From contig JAKSGN010000005.1 in the NCBI GenBank assembly GCA_024180945.1, positions 1,302,001 through 1,366,000 on the forward strand: a stretch of 64,000 nucleotides of DNA, in the 5' to 3' direction. How positions within the stretch are numbered: position 1 is the first letter of the stretch; each line of letters begins with the position of its first letter. Source of the stretch: Macrophomina tecta. Taxonomy: Eukaryota > Ascomycota > Dothideomycetes > Botryosphaeriales > Botryosphaeriaceae. The notes beneath the pieces are model-generated. The model was not told where the DNA came from, ran no database searches, and saw only the letters and a list, made by a program, of their open reading frames with translations. The position numbers and the translations under genes were made by a program. This document shows positions 1 through 10,140 of this stretch, one piece after another.

Positions 1-986
1 TGTTCTCGGCAAACTTCTATGTGCTGTTACTTTGCGCACCGTTAAACGCTTTTATGAATTGGCTTTTTGTCTGGGTAAGTGTTCCTGAAAAGTAGCGATA
101 TTCCCGGGTTACTAACCGGCGGTCAGAAATTTGAATGGGGCTTCGTGGGTGCGCCCATTGCAGTCTCCGTGACCGAGAACCTCCTGCCACTTTGTCTCTT
201 CCTCTACGTACGCTTTGTTGGCGGTATGCAGTGCTGGGGTGGCTTCTCCCGCCTAGCTTTGAAAAACTGGGGCCCTATGATCCGCCTTGCACTTCCTGGA
301 CTCGTCATGGTCCTGGCAGAGTTCCTAGCGTTTGAAATTTTGACCCTTTCCGCGTCGTGGATCTCGACCACCCATCTCGCTGCTCAGAGTGTTCTCAGCA
401 CTCTCACTGCTATTACTTACCAGATCCCCTTCCCAGTATCGATTGCAGCCAGTACGCGTATTGCAAACCTGATTGGCGCTACGCTTTCAGATGCAGCCAA
501 GACTGCTGGCAAGGTGGCTTTCGTGGCGTCTTTTGGCATCGGTATTTTGAACGTCACCCTCCTGTCTTCGTTGCGCAATTACATACCCCAGCTCTTCACC
601 AACGATCCGGATGTCATCGAGGTCGTTGCCGGCGTGCTGCCTTTGTGCGCTGCTTTTCAGCTCTTTGACGCTCTGGCAGCTTGCTGCAGTGGCATCTTGC
701 GTGGTATCGGACGTCAAGAAATTGGTGGATACGTCAATCTCTTTTCGTATTATGTCATTGGTTTGCCTATCAGCTTTGGTACCGGATTTGGTCTTGGTTG
801 GGGCTTATATGGTCTCTGGGCGGTAGGTATACTCCATTCGAGATATGCCGTTTACATACTGACGAAAATATTCAGGGACCTGCGATCGCGCTTGGTATCG
901 TCGCCGCTGTCGAGGCCTTGTTCATTCGAAAGACGAACTGGGAGGACGCTGTTGAGGAGGCGCGCAAGAGAAATGATTTGGGATAG
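1..986 (+). CDS. MATE family multidrug/metabolite efflux transporter (5' partial)
   Basis: This is the C-terminal part (292 residues visible) of a multi-pass MATE antiporter, a family that exports organic cations, drugs or metabolites across the plasma or vacuolar membrane in exchange for protons or sodium. Exons read as <1..74, 127..822 and 876..986. Both introns (52 and 53 nt) have GT-AG ends and phase 0. The first exon reads FSANFYVLLLCAPLNAFMNW, a typical MATE helix, and continues into KFEWGFVGAPIAVS. Later MATE-like segments are AAQSVLSTLTAITYQIPFP, the ASTRIANLIGA loop and CSGILRGIGRQEIGGYVN. The protein ends in a short charged tail (RKTNWEDAVEEARKRNDLG). The N-terminal half lies before the window. 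Substrate cannot be told from sequence. The hydroquinone reductase gene lies 0.75 kb downstream on the same strand. Confidence 0.9.
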
Positions 987-1742
987 TCGGTCGACCCAAC
1001 GCTGCTCTTTTTTGTGCTCGCGTTTGCCTTATGTTATAGAATGGCGTGCGGGTCTGAACCGGGTTTATACTCTCGGGATTCATGAAATTGGGCGTCTCAA
1101 GCGTTAGAGTCCCTTCATAAGATTGGTTCTGGGAGTATTACGCCAGCAAGCGCAGATGCGCATGAGGACTCACGGCATTATTTAGTGGCACAGTAATTGG
1201 TTTGCTTGATATTCAATTTTGAGCCATCTGTTTGGAGCGCCGTGTGCGAAGTTTTCCCATGGCCATATTTCTGATCAATCAACTCAGCGCTAGAATTTCA
1301 GCAGTGGGAGGCGTGACGTACCAGTTGGAGTGAAATGAGACGAAGGCTTTAAAAACAAATGCTGGACCTGTATACCGAGTACCTCGAGAGAATTATGCTC
1401 TACAATCACAATGAGCCTCAAGAACTTTCCTCACGTTGTGACCACGCTCCGAAGCAGCGTCGTGATGATTAAGCATTGGAAAAGCAGGGGTTTGTCAGTT
1501 TTGGTAAGCAGACGCCAAGCTTGGCAATGGATGACGAAAGCGGGGCAAAGCCGCCGCCCTACGCGCATCATCGCCACGACACACCCCGAAGGACTCCACT
1601 ACATATACTTCGTCGCCATACCATCGTGTGTCGCGACATCGCTCAATTGGCACCCAAGCTCATGGTTTCAGCCCTCAACCGCATACGGCTGATCGGAAGA
1701 CACATACAACCTACCCTACGACCGCGACTCCTCACTGCAAAC
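987..1742. other. Intergenic, 3' end of MATE gene and promoter of the hydroquinone reductase gene
   Basis: No supported gene is visible. Short overlapping ORFs between about 1410 and 1850 have no family resemblance. The last 60 bases before the ATG at 1743 are pyrimidine/CA-rich, as in fungal 5' leaders. Confidence 0.6.
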
Positions 1743-3051
1743 ATGGCCGTACGTCCACGAATGCCCCACCCTTGCTGGAAATCCCAGATGATGCTATCTG
1801 CACGTGCTTCAACTTACTTGTGCCGGAGCTGACCTGGCGGCATGTAGACTGAATCGAATGAAAAGGACATCCTGAACTGGGTGGACCCCAAGGACAAGTC
1901 CGGCGAGTTCAAGCGGCAGACGTCTGTGTTCCGCAACTTCATCTCGAGGAAGCCTGGCGCCGAGTTCCCACCCGAGAAGGGGCGGTACCATCTCTACGTT
2001 TCGTATGCGTGTCCGTGGGCGCACAGGACCCTCATTGTGAGGCAGTTGAAGGGTTTGGAGGATTTTGTCTCGTACACGAGTGTCCACTGGGAAATGCTTG
2101 ATAAGGGTATGTTATTCCAGCTGGGTGCTCTTCAATCTCAAGCCAGTTTACAGATTCTCATCTCATCTCATAGGGTGGCGGTTCGCGACTCCGGATGAGA
2201 ATGTCCCCGGTGCCAACACCACTCCCGACCCGTTGCACCCCGAGTTCACCCACTTGCGCGATATCTACTTCAGTCAGAACCCGAACTACGAAGGCCGCTT
2301 TACTGTACCCACGCTGTACGACAGGAAGACCAAGAAGATCGTCAGCAATGAGTCAAGTGAGATCATCCGCATGTTCTACTACGAATTTGACGATCTGCTC
2401 CCGGAGGAGTATAAGAAGATTGACCTGTTCCCGGAGTCGCTGAGGAACAAGATCGAAGAGACCAACGACTGGACTTATAATGACATCAACAACGGCGTGT
2501 ACAAGTCTGGCTTCGCCACGTGAGTTCAACTCCCGAAACTGTCAATGCTAAGCATGAGCGCTTCATTAACAGTGCCTTAGAACGCAAGAAGCCTACGAGC
2601 GTAATGTCAGGCAACTCTTCGCCTCCCTTGACCGCGTAGAAGCCCACCTATCCTCCTCGCCTGGCCCGTACTACTTCGGCGAGGAAATCACCGAGGCTGA
2701 CGTCCGTCTGTACACCACTATCGTCCGCTTCGACCCCGTCTACGTCCAGCATTTCAAGTGCAACCTGCGTGATATTCGCTCCGGCTACCCGGCTATCCAC
2801 CGCTGGTTGCGGAAGTTGTACTGGGATGTGCCAGCGTTTGGCGAGACGACTCAGTTCGAGCACATCAAGAAGCACTACACCAAGAGCCACAAGCAGATCA
2901 ACCCTTTCGTAAGTCGTCGGGAATTTTTAGTTGTTGTCGCACTCAACCATACTGACATGTTGATAAACAGAGCATCACGCCGCTTGGACCGGAGCTCCCA
3001 ATCTTGCCCAAGGATGAGGAGGTGCCTGCCGTGAAGGCCGCGAAGGCATGA
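1743..3051 (+). CDS. Glutathionyl-hydroquinone reductase (omega-like GST, ECM4/GTO type)
   Basis: A five-exon gene, join(1743..1748, 1848..2106, 2174..2519, 2581..2908, 2971..3051), encodes 339 residues, the usual size for the family. These enzymes use glutathione to reduce glutathionyl-hydroquinones to free hydroquinones, which matters in quinone detoxification and aromatic breakdown, mostly in cytosol or mitochondria. The thioredoxin-fold active site is [10 protein letters not shown] with catalytic Cys57. The N-terminal signature [15 protein letters not shown] and the conserved [34 protein letters not shown] and [17 protein letters not shown] segments are all present, with an all-alpha C-terminal GST domain from about residue 190. 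The start rests on inference: the main frame is closed by TAG just upstream of the TESNEKDI codons, and that TAG doubles as a splice acceptor preceded by CTGAC. The nearest good donor leaves a first coding exon of two codons (ATG GCC). Confidence 0.92.
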
Positions 3052-3967
3052 AGGTAGGAAGTTGGGAATTCTGAAGCTGGATATTTGCGGGTACTTCCAT
3101 CTATATATATGCAACTTCATATGCGAGAGAATCTATTTCACCGCTCATGTGCTATCTACCTTTTGTTTCAGGCGCCCTGCTTTGCCTTCCCACGTCAACT
3201 AAAGTTTTTGCCGAAATACATTAGAGCTCGGCAATTTCTACCATTTGAAACAACATGAGTAGGATTTTCCCTTCAAGCTTTGGCCGGCTCGATAGCGAGC
3301 TTCCCGTACTGAAAAGACAGAGGCCTGACATGATCGCCTTGGGCGAATTAAGCGAGCATTTACTTGGCGGTCCTTGCTACCCGCCTAATCAAGCAAAGAC
3401 GCCGCACTTGGCATATGGCGTTTAGCTGATAAGCGGGAACATATAAGCTTGGACACGCCGTCGGCGGTCGCCTTTCGAGCGCCCACGGACCACAGTCAGA
3501 CAGGCATAAGAACGTCCAAGAGGCTTGGCCGGCGGGTTCCTAAGCCACATTCACCCTCCCCATACTGGCAGACCGCCTACGCTCGTACTCCTTGCCAAGT
3601 CGGAGGGTTGGGAATGATCCCACATTGTTTCTCGTAATTCGCACTCCGAGGCGATCAAGCTCTCCAATCGCGCGAACGAAATCCGTTTTCCCACTTCGCC
3701 GGCGTTTATTCTTCGGAACTTTATACGAACGAGCTTATGCACAACGGGAAGGAAACAAGACTCTGATCTCTCCACTATGGGCCATGACCTATGTCCACCA
3801 TGGGTTAATGCACCCGTTAGCATGTCTATATCCACCGTGAAGGAATGACTATTAAGACTACGATATCTGGCGCTCAGTTGAACTACTCACTCACCATCAT
3901 TCGCCTGTCAATCACTTCATTTATCTCGTCGCAGTCTTGAGGGAACTTGGCCCTCACATACGCAACC
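3052..3967. other. Intergenic, 3' UTR of the reductase and promoter of the metalloprotease
   Basis: No gene seen. A TATATATA stretch near 3103-3110 lies in the likely 3' UTR of the reductase. Small ORFs on both strands overlap each other and resemble nothing. Confidence 0.6.
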
Positions 3968-5190
3968 ATGCAGTTCAGGTTCTCTTTCATCGCCGTCATG
4001 GCTGCCACCGCCCTGGCCCAGCAGCGGCCCAGGTGCGGCACCAGTGAGCCGTCTGAGGAGCTGCTGGAGATCACTCGTGAGATGGGTCTGAGGGAGGCTG
4101 CAGCGAGGCAGTCTGGCATCTCCGCTCGCCAATCTGGCACCATTACCGTCGACACCTGGTTCCACGTGGTTTCGGCCGGTGGCAGCGTGGCTCAGGGTAA
4201 CATCACTGTACGTTCCCACGTTCTATATCCCAATCTAACCGGATCAATTTCCTGGACGGGGTTGGCAAATATGTGTTACTTCCTGCTAACGTCCTCTGCG
4301 CCACACAGGACGCCATGCTTGCGGATCAACTTGACGTTCTGAACGCTCAGTACGCTCCTCACGGCGTTGTTTTCAACCTCGTCGGCACCACTCGGACCGT
4401 TAACAGCGGCTGGGCCGATGACAGCAACGAGCTCGCCATGAAGCGCAGCCTGCGTCGCGGTGACTACAGCACCATGAACGTGTACTTCCAGCGTGTGAGT
4501 TTTACCACTTTCTCAACCTTCTGATGCTTGAGACCGCAAAAAAAAAAAAAAAAAGAAGAAAAAGAAAAAAACTAGCGATATCACAAACACTGGAGTACGT
4601 ACGGCTGACGTCTTGCACGCACTAGACCCTTAGCGACAACGCCCTCGGCTACGCCTACTTCCCGGATACCGTCACTCAGGGTTCGTCAGCTTACTACCGC
4701 GACGGTGTCTCCGTCATGGCTTCCTCGGTGCCCGGCGGCAGCGAGGCTCCCGTACGTCATCCTCTATCCCGTTCACGCAGGACAGAGACTAACCTTCTCT
4801 CTTTTACCTCCTCCAGTACAACCTCGGCGTCACTGCAACCCACGAGGCAGGTCACTGGCTGGGACTTTACCACCCCTTCCAGGGCGGCTGCACCGGCGCC
4901 GGCGACGAGATCGCCGACACGCCCGCCCAGAGCGGCTACGAGTTCGGCTGTCCGGTTGGCCGCGATTCGTGCCCGAATGACCCCGGCGATGATCCGGTGC
5001 ACAACTACATGGGCTACTCGGATGAGTGAGTGCTTCTGCCTTTATTTCCCCCCTTCTGTTTTTTTGCTCTTCGTCGACTGGTGTTCTGAGATAATGGTGC
5101 TGATTTGTCTGATGCAGTTCTTGCTTGACCGAGTTCACCCCGAACCAGGAGACGAGAATCCACAACATGTGGGCTGAGTTCCGCGGTTGA
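3968..5190 (+). CDS. Secreted pappalysin-type zinc metalloprotease (M43B family)
   Basis: Five exons, join(3968..4207, 4309..4494, 4626..4751, 4817..5025, 5118..5190), give 277 residues, a normal length for fungal extracellular metalloproteases of this family. The first 18 residues ([17 protein letters not shown] then QQ) form a signal peptide, so the enzyme is exported. Residues about 19-80 look like a short propeptide. The zinc site is [11 protein letters not shown], with ligands His193, His197 and His203 and catalytic Glu194, and the Met-turn is NYMGYSD with Met249. Several cysteines around GGCTG, FGCPVG, DSCPND and DSCLTEF fit the conserved disulfides. Introns 1-3 are phase 0. Intron 2 contains a run of 17 A. 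The likely role is extracellular protein breakdown or host/substrate colonisation, which is known for the family and not shown here. Confidence 0.93.
4538..4554. repeat. A17 homopolymer inside metalloprotease intron 2
   Basis: A run of 17 A followed by AG/A-rich bases sits in the middle of the 131-nt intron, upstream of its branch point, and does not touch the splice signals. Confidence 0.9.
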
Positions 5191-5970
5191 GTGTGTGGGT
5201 AGAGAGATGAGGTTGCGGGCATGATGGGAGTAGTAAAAATGGGGTAATGATGACAACAAAGGAGAGGAATTGTTAGGAGGTGAAATGTAAAAATTGTATG
5301 TATATATGCTGCACACATAGAGTGTGTGTGTATGTGCGTGTGGAATCTCATTTGGTCAAATGACAGTGTCGAGTGTGAAAGAAGCTCTCTAGCGGAGCGA
5401 CTGTGTGGTTGATTTAAAGAAAGCACCCTGATGGCCAAGGCCTGTACGCACTTAACCTTATCTGGCAGCCAACACAGTAGCGGCTTTGAAGTAATTCTCT
5501 CAAATAACTTCGAAAGATTCCACAAGCATCCGTGCACCGATCAGGATTCTGAAACAGCTCATGGATTAGCTTTCCACAAGGCCGACGATTTGGTCCCTCA
5601 TCTCTCGAAGGGTCTTATACACTGAAGATATGGACAAGAAAGTAAGACGTACTAAAATTTTGCCCTTTCGAACTGACGGCGGTCTTTTCTCTTTCCTTTC
5701 CTTTTTTTTTTTTTTCTTTTTTGCGTTGCAACCGATTGGCCATAGCATAAATGGTGATTACAAGAATCTGTCTGGATGAAGATGCTACCAATAATCAAAC
5801 ACCTACGCCCGGACAGATTCTTCAGCACCCCACGAGCCCTCGCGGCCGCTGTTGTAACAGTTGTGAGCCGCCGTCTTGATTGTCAGCTTATCGCATGCGT
5901 ACACACTCAGAAGTCCTCGTAGAGGCCCCCTTGGACTTACAGATTTCTTCCTCTCTCCAGGAATTCTCTC
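5191..5970. other. Convergent intergenic spacer between metalloprotease and FAD monooxygenase
   Basis: It holds the 3' flanks of two converging genes, a TGTATATATG stretch at about 5294 and a T-rich tract at 5702-5721. No gene is supported. Confidence 0.6.
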
Positions 5971-7395
5971 CTATTCTTCTGCAACCCATCCCTTGGGGCT
6001 CTTCAGCCCCAGCCTTTCCGCCAACCCCTCCGTCTCTTTCGCCTTCCTATTTACATTCTCCATCTCGAACCCCGCCACCTGCTTGTACTGCTTCCCAATC
6101 CCCTCCAGCTCCTCCTTCGGGATAACATCATAGATGTCCTTGAAGCCCTCAGGCGCCCTCTCCTCGGCCAGTTGCAGCACATGATCCGGTCCATTCGCCC
6201 TGTTCGCGTACACAATCTTCCTCGTCGGCGGCAACCGCTTCTCCTCATACTCCTTCAACGCCTTTGTCCAATCCCTATCTCCCCTCCCCCTCTCCACCAA
6301 ACACGCCACCAGCGTCTCGGCATCGATAATCGCCTGCGTCGCCCCATTGCTCCCAATTGGGTACATGGCATGCGCCGCGTCCCCCAGCAGCGTGACCCTC
6401 CCAAACGACCACCTCTCCACCGGCGTGCGATCGCACATCGGAAACTCATACACCTTCTCCGACCGCTCAATCAACTCGCTCATCTCCAAGCCGCCGCACC
6501 TCCAGCCCTCGAACGGGCGCGCGAACCGCTCCTTCGGCACGCTGGCATTCCAGTCCGTCCGCGCCGGCGGCGTCGTATCCGGATCGTCCGCGCGCCTGAC
6601 CCGCAGCTCCGCGATCCAGTTGACCAGGCTCTTGCCGCGCCGCGCCGCGCGCCCGCCGATCGGATACGCGATGAACTTCTGGTCGGCGTGGCCCGCCCAC
6701 ACCATGGACGCGCCGGTCAGGTACGGCGCGTCGAGCTCGAGGCAGCCGCGCCACAGCATGCGGCCGGAGAAGTGCGCCGGGCCCTCGTGCGGGTACAGCA
6801 GCCGCCGCGCCGCGCTGTTGATGCCGTCGCACGCGATGAGCACGTCGCCGCGCATCTCGGGCACGGCCGCGCGCGCGCCGTCCGCGCGCTGCACGAAGCA
6901 CGCCGTGACGCCCGCGGCGGCGGCGGCGGCGGCGCCGTGCTCGTCGTCGTCGCCGCCGCCAGGCTGCGCGAACGACTGCAGCGTGTGGTTCAGGTGCACG
7001 CGGTCGGCGCCCAGCCGCTCGCGCACGGCGTCGAGCAGCAGCAGCTGGAATTCGCCCCGATGCACGCTGTACTGCGGGACGGCGTAGCCGGCGGCGAGCC
7101 CGCGCGGCTCGGACAGGATGGCGTCGCCGTGCCGGTTGTAGAAGTTGAGCTCGCGCGTGCGCACCGCGGTGGCGTCGAGGGCCGCCGCGAGGCCGAGGTT
7201 GCGCAGGATCAGCGCCGCCGACGGCTGCACGTTGATGCCGACGCCCAGCGCCGACAGGGTCGAGGACGCTTCGAAGACGTGGACCGACGTGTAGCCCGCG
7301 GCGTGCAGGTGCAGGGCGGTGGTGAGCCCGCCGATGCCGGCCCCCGCGATGAGGATGGTGGGCTGCGGGGAGGGCGGGGGGACGATGGAGGGCAT
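5971..7395 (-). CDS. FAD-dependent aromatic-ring monooxygenase (salicylate hydroxylase-like)
   Basis: A single-exon gene encodes 474 residues of a class A flavoprotein monooxygenase, which uses FAD and NAD(P)H to hydroxylate aromatic or polyketide-type substrates. The Rossmann GxGxxG dinucleotide motif is GAGIGG at residues 18-23. The DG motif (IACDGINSAARRLL) lies near residues 187-200, and the GD motif (LLGDAAHAMYPIGSNGATQA) spans about 336-355. This is the standard order for the FAD_binding_3 fold. An Ala/Gly/Asp-rich loop (about 146-162) is an insertion of low complexity. There is no signal peptide or obvious membrane anchor. The leader just upstream of the ATG holds a long (CCT)n tract on the coding strand. 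The substrate is unknown. Very high GC at third positions makes every other frame look open, but only this one has family motifs. Confidence 0.93.
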   Translation of the reverse strand: MPSIVPPPSPQPTILIAGAGIGGLTTALHLHAAGYTSVHVFEASSTLSALGVGINVQPSAALILRNLGLAAALDATAVRTRELNFYNRHGDAILSEPRGLAAGYAVPQYSVHRGEFQLLLLDAVRERLGADRVHLNHTLQSFAQPGGGDDDEHGAAAAAAAGVTACFVQRADGARAAVPEMRGDVLIACDGINSAARRLLYPHEGPAHFSGRMLWRGCLELDAPYLTGASMVWAGHADQKFIAYPIGGRAARRGKSLVNWIAELRVRRADDPDTTPPARTDWNASVPKERFARPFEGWRCGGLEMSELIERSEKVYEFPMCDRTPVERWSFGRVTLLGDAAHAMYPIGSNGATQAIIDAETLVACLVERGRGDRDWTKALKEYEEKRLPPTRKIVYANRANGPDHVLQLAEERAPEGFKDIYDVIPKEELEGIGKQYKQVAGFEMENVNRKAKETEGLAERLGLKSPKGWVAEE

Positions 7396-7415
7396 CGTGG
7401 GTGTGGTGATGGATG

Positions 7416-7490
7416 GGGAGGAGGAGGAGGAGGAGGAGGAGGAGGAGGAGGAGGAGGAGGAGGAGGAGGAGGAGGAGGAGGAGGAGGAGA
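7416..7490. repeat. (GGA)n / (TCC)n microsatellite, about 25 units
   Basis: An almost perfect GGA trinucleotide run starts about 20 bases upstream of the monooxygenase ATG. On the coding strand of that gene it is a pyrimidine-only (CCT)n leader. Confidence 0.95.
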
Positions 7491-7499
7491 AGGAGGCGA

Positions 7500-8856
7500 G
7501 GGAAGGTGTGTATAGGGGGCGATTGGGCGGTTAGTAGGCCGGAGAAGTAGGGTGCGAGAGAGATGGCTGAAAATGTTTAGGGTCCGGAGACGGATCTAGC
7601 ACTGCTGCCCAGAGACCTGGGCCCACTGGCATGCAGTTGCTGTTGTGATGTTTTAGTTTCGGATGCTATAGTCGGCAGTTGTGGAAGTACGGGCCGAGCG
7701 CTGAGGACTGTAGAATCGGTGTTATGTCCTTTTCTTTTCTTTCCTCCCCTTTCGAAGCAAGGAATTGGCACCGGGTCGAGTCAGGACTGGATTTGCCCCT
7801 ACTGGCAGGTAGCGGCTAGGAGAGAAGAACGCCCACTCCTTAGAATTGGAGCCAATTGTAAGCGAAGAAGGACGGGCAAAGCATTGCGGACACAATAGCG
7901 TGCAGAGTAGGTGGCACCCCTGTCCAAAGTCTGGCTCTAAGCTGCAGGGACAGTCCCGCGCCCTGCGAGATCGGGAGCTTGCGCGCCCACGTGCGGGGTT
8001 CCCCACATTTAGCCTCAAAAGCCGAGGGTTCCCGCACATGATTGGTGCCGGATCTGGAAATGGTCTCGATGAGATCCAATGACTTTTCGCGGTTTTTGCC
8101 TTTTGTTTTCCGGCGTTTGCACATCCTCCTGTCATTCAAGAGATAGAGAGTGTCTTGTGGGTCAAACATAGCAAGTTCAGCAGAAGTCCTCTGGCATGTC
8201 TTCGCAGCTAAGTACTGGGATAGGAGAATGCAGAGTCGAGTTGGGCCGTGGATGACAAAAAGTTATAGTAAACTATTGGTGAGGACGACGTCCGAACTTC
8301 GAAGGCTCCTAGAGGCTGAATCAAGCCACAAGATAGGACCGCTTCGGTCGAGATCAAACCAACGATTTCGTCTACTCCGCTGAAGCTTCGGTGTTCATTC
8401 GGCTACTATAGAATAATACATAATATACCGTGCTAGCCATAAAAACTAAAACAGACGTAGAACACTCACTTGCGGTTTCGTTTAAACAGTATCCCTTGCA
8501 CAGCCATCGAGATCTACATGGTTTAAGCGGTTATCTCCATTGAGCTCTCACTGGAGCTTACAGCGTGATGTCCCTGCGTACTCATTGAGTCATTGTGGCA
8601 ATTTGAATCATTGAAGTCTGATCTTTTGGCATGAAAAGTATGAAACTCGCTGGCTTTTATCCCCACAACCTCGTTCATCCGCCACTTTTTCACCATCTTC
8701 CATCAATGCCCTAAGAAGTACAAGTGGCAGTAATCTCCCGGGCCCAAAAATGGCCGAACATGCCGTACACTTGCGTCAGTATGCCTGCTTAAACTCCAGA
8801 AGCCGAGAAAGAAGTATGCCGCCCACAACCTGGATATCCCTTCCCACAGCCCCTCC
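7500..8856. other. Intergenic, monooxygenase promoter and 3' flank of the 7TM gene
   Basis: No coding region is supported. A 137-residue minus-strand frame at 7722-8135 has neither an intron pattern nor family resemblance. The part from about 8380 to 8700 is more AT-rich. Confidence 0.55.
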
Positions 8857-10140
8857 TCACAACAGTCTCTCTGAGCTCGCATGTGCCGTCCCCACCACCG
8901 CCACCACCGCCGGCGTCCCACTATCCACGCCCGAACACCCCGAATCATGCCTGCGCGCCTTGACCCTTTCCCCGTCCTCCCCCATCCCCTCCTCCAGAAT
9001 ACTCAAATCCAACTCCACCTCCTCCTCACCCTCCCTCACGCCTACACCCCTCTCCACCATTACCACCATCATTTCCCTCGACGACCCCCTCTGATTTCCC
9101 CTGGCCTCCCTCTCCTTCCTCACGAATGCCCTACAGCTCGGCAAACACACGGCCAACAAACTCGCCACAATCTCGACTAACGCCCACACGTCAATCGTAT
9201 GCGTAATATTCGCCTTCGGCACGCTCTGCACGAGCTGCAGCGTCACGAAGCGGGCCAGCGCAGCGGTGATGCTCAGCGCCGCCATGCACAGCACGAACGC
9301 CAGGCCGCTGAGCTCCGCCTTGCCGAGGCGGCCTCCTACCATGCGCGACGATGGCGACGCTGCCGCCACCGCCGCCGCCTTCTCCGGCACAACCACTGCC
9401 TCCGAAGAAGACGAAGATGAGGCAGAAGCAGAGTGCTCGGGCGGAAGACCCAGCGCGCCGCGCCGCAGGCTCGCGAGGGCGAAGAGCGGGAGGCACAGGA
9501 TGACGAGGTCGGTAGCGACGTTGGCGGCGGTCGAGATGGTCACGCTGCGGATGTCGTGGACGGCGGAGCACAAGTGGCCGTCGACGTTCCAGTTAGACGA
9601 CGTCGGCGTGCACCAGCGGGTCAGCAGCGCGATGTGCAGCGCGAAGGTAGCCGCGGTGAAGACGGTCGCGAGGGCGAGCATGGCGCGGGCCCAGCGCCCT
9701 TGCAGGCGGAGGAGGCTGGCGTAGAAGGCGAGCAGGGCAAACTTGGCAGCCCAGAGCGAGATGTAAATGAAGAAGAGCGAGATCCACGACACGTAGAGGA
9801 GATGCGCAGACAGGGGTCTCGGGACGCTGTAGTAGAGTTGCGAGTGCGGATAGTGGATGTAGCGCTGGCGGAGGCTGTTTTTCCAGGTGTTGATGCTGAT
9901 GAGGACGACGCCGGAGAGCCAGGAGAGGAGGACGAGGGCGTCGGAGAGGTTGCGCGTGAAAGGTGGGGGCTGGGACTGGCGGCGCCGGAGGAGGAAGCGC
10001 AGAATGATGGGGATCAGGGCGAGCGTCATGCCGATCCAGTCGATGGCGATGAAGGCCGCTGGAGATACGGTCAGTTCATGTCCTGAGTGATCTGTGCTGG
10101 AGCACCTACGAAGCGGGATGTCGATGTCGTGGTAAGCCAT
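8857..10140 (-). CDS. Seven-transmembrane fungal rhodopsin-domain membrane protein (PTH11-like)
   Basis: The frame encodes 427 residues, or 410 if a 51-nt in-frame intron at 10109..10059 is removed. That intron has donor GTAGGT, branch CTGAC and acceptor CAG, and the joined N-terminus would read MAYHDIDIPLPAFIAIDW. I favour splicing. Seven hydrophobic helices are visible in order: FIAIDWIGMTLALIPIILR, ALVLLSWLSGVVLISI, the long WISLFFIYISLWAAKFALLAF, MLALATVFTAATFALHIAL, ISTAANVATDLVILCLPLF, LSGLAFVLCMAALSITAAL and WALVEIVASLLAVCLP. A Ser/Ala-rich loop lies between helices 5 and 6, and the C-terminal tail is acidic. This is the architecture of the large fungal integral-membrane family that contains the host-sensing receptor Pth11. 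No CFEM domain is present. Ligand and signalling role are unknown. Confidence 0.85.
   Translation of the reverse strand: MAYHDIDIPLRRCSSTDHSGHELTVSPAAFIAIDWIGMTLALIPIILRFLLRRRQSQPPPFTRNLSDALVLLSWLSGVVLISINTWKNSLRQRYIHYPHSQLYYSVPRPLSAHLLYVSWISLFFIYISLWAAKFALLAFYASLLRLQGRWARAMLALATVFTAATFALHIALLTRWCTPTSSNWNVDGHLCSAVHDIRSVTISTAANVATDLVILCLPLFALASLRRGALGLPPEHSASASSSSSSEAVVVPEKAAAVAAASPSSRMVGGRLGKAELSGLAFVLCMAALSITAALARFVTLQLVQSVPKANITHTIDVWALVEIVASLLAVCLPSCRAFVRKEREARGNQRGSSREMMVVMVERGVGVREGEEEVELDLSILEEGMGEDGERVKARRHDSGCSGVDSGTPAVVAVVGTAHASSERLL

Noticed and set aside
6172..7515. 447-codon plus-strand ORF opposite the FAD monooxygenase
   Set aside because: Arg/His/Gly-rich mirror of a GC-rich gene. 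The minus strand carries all FAD-binding motifs in order.
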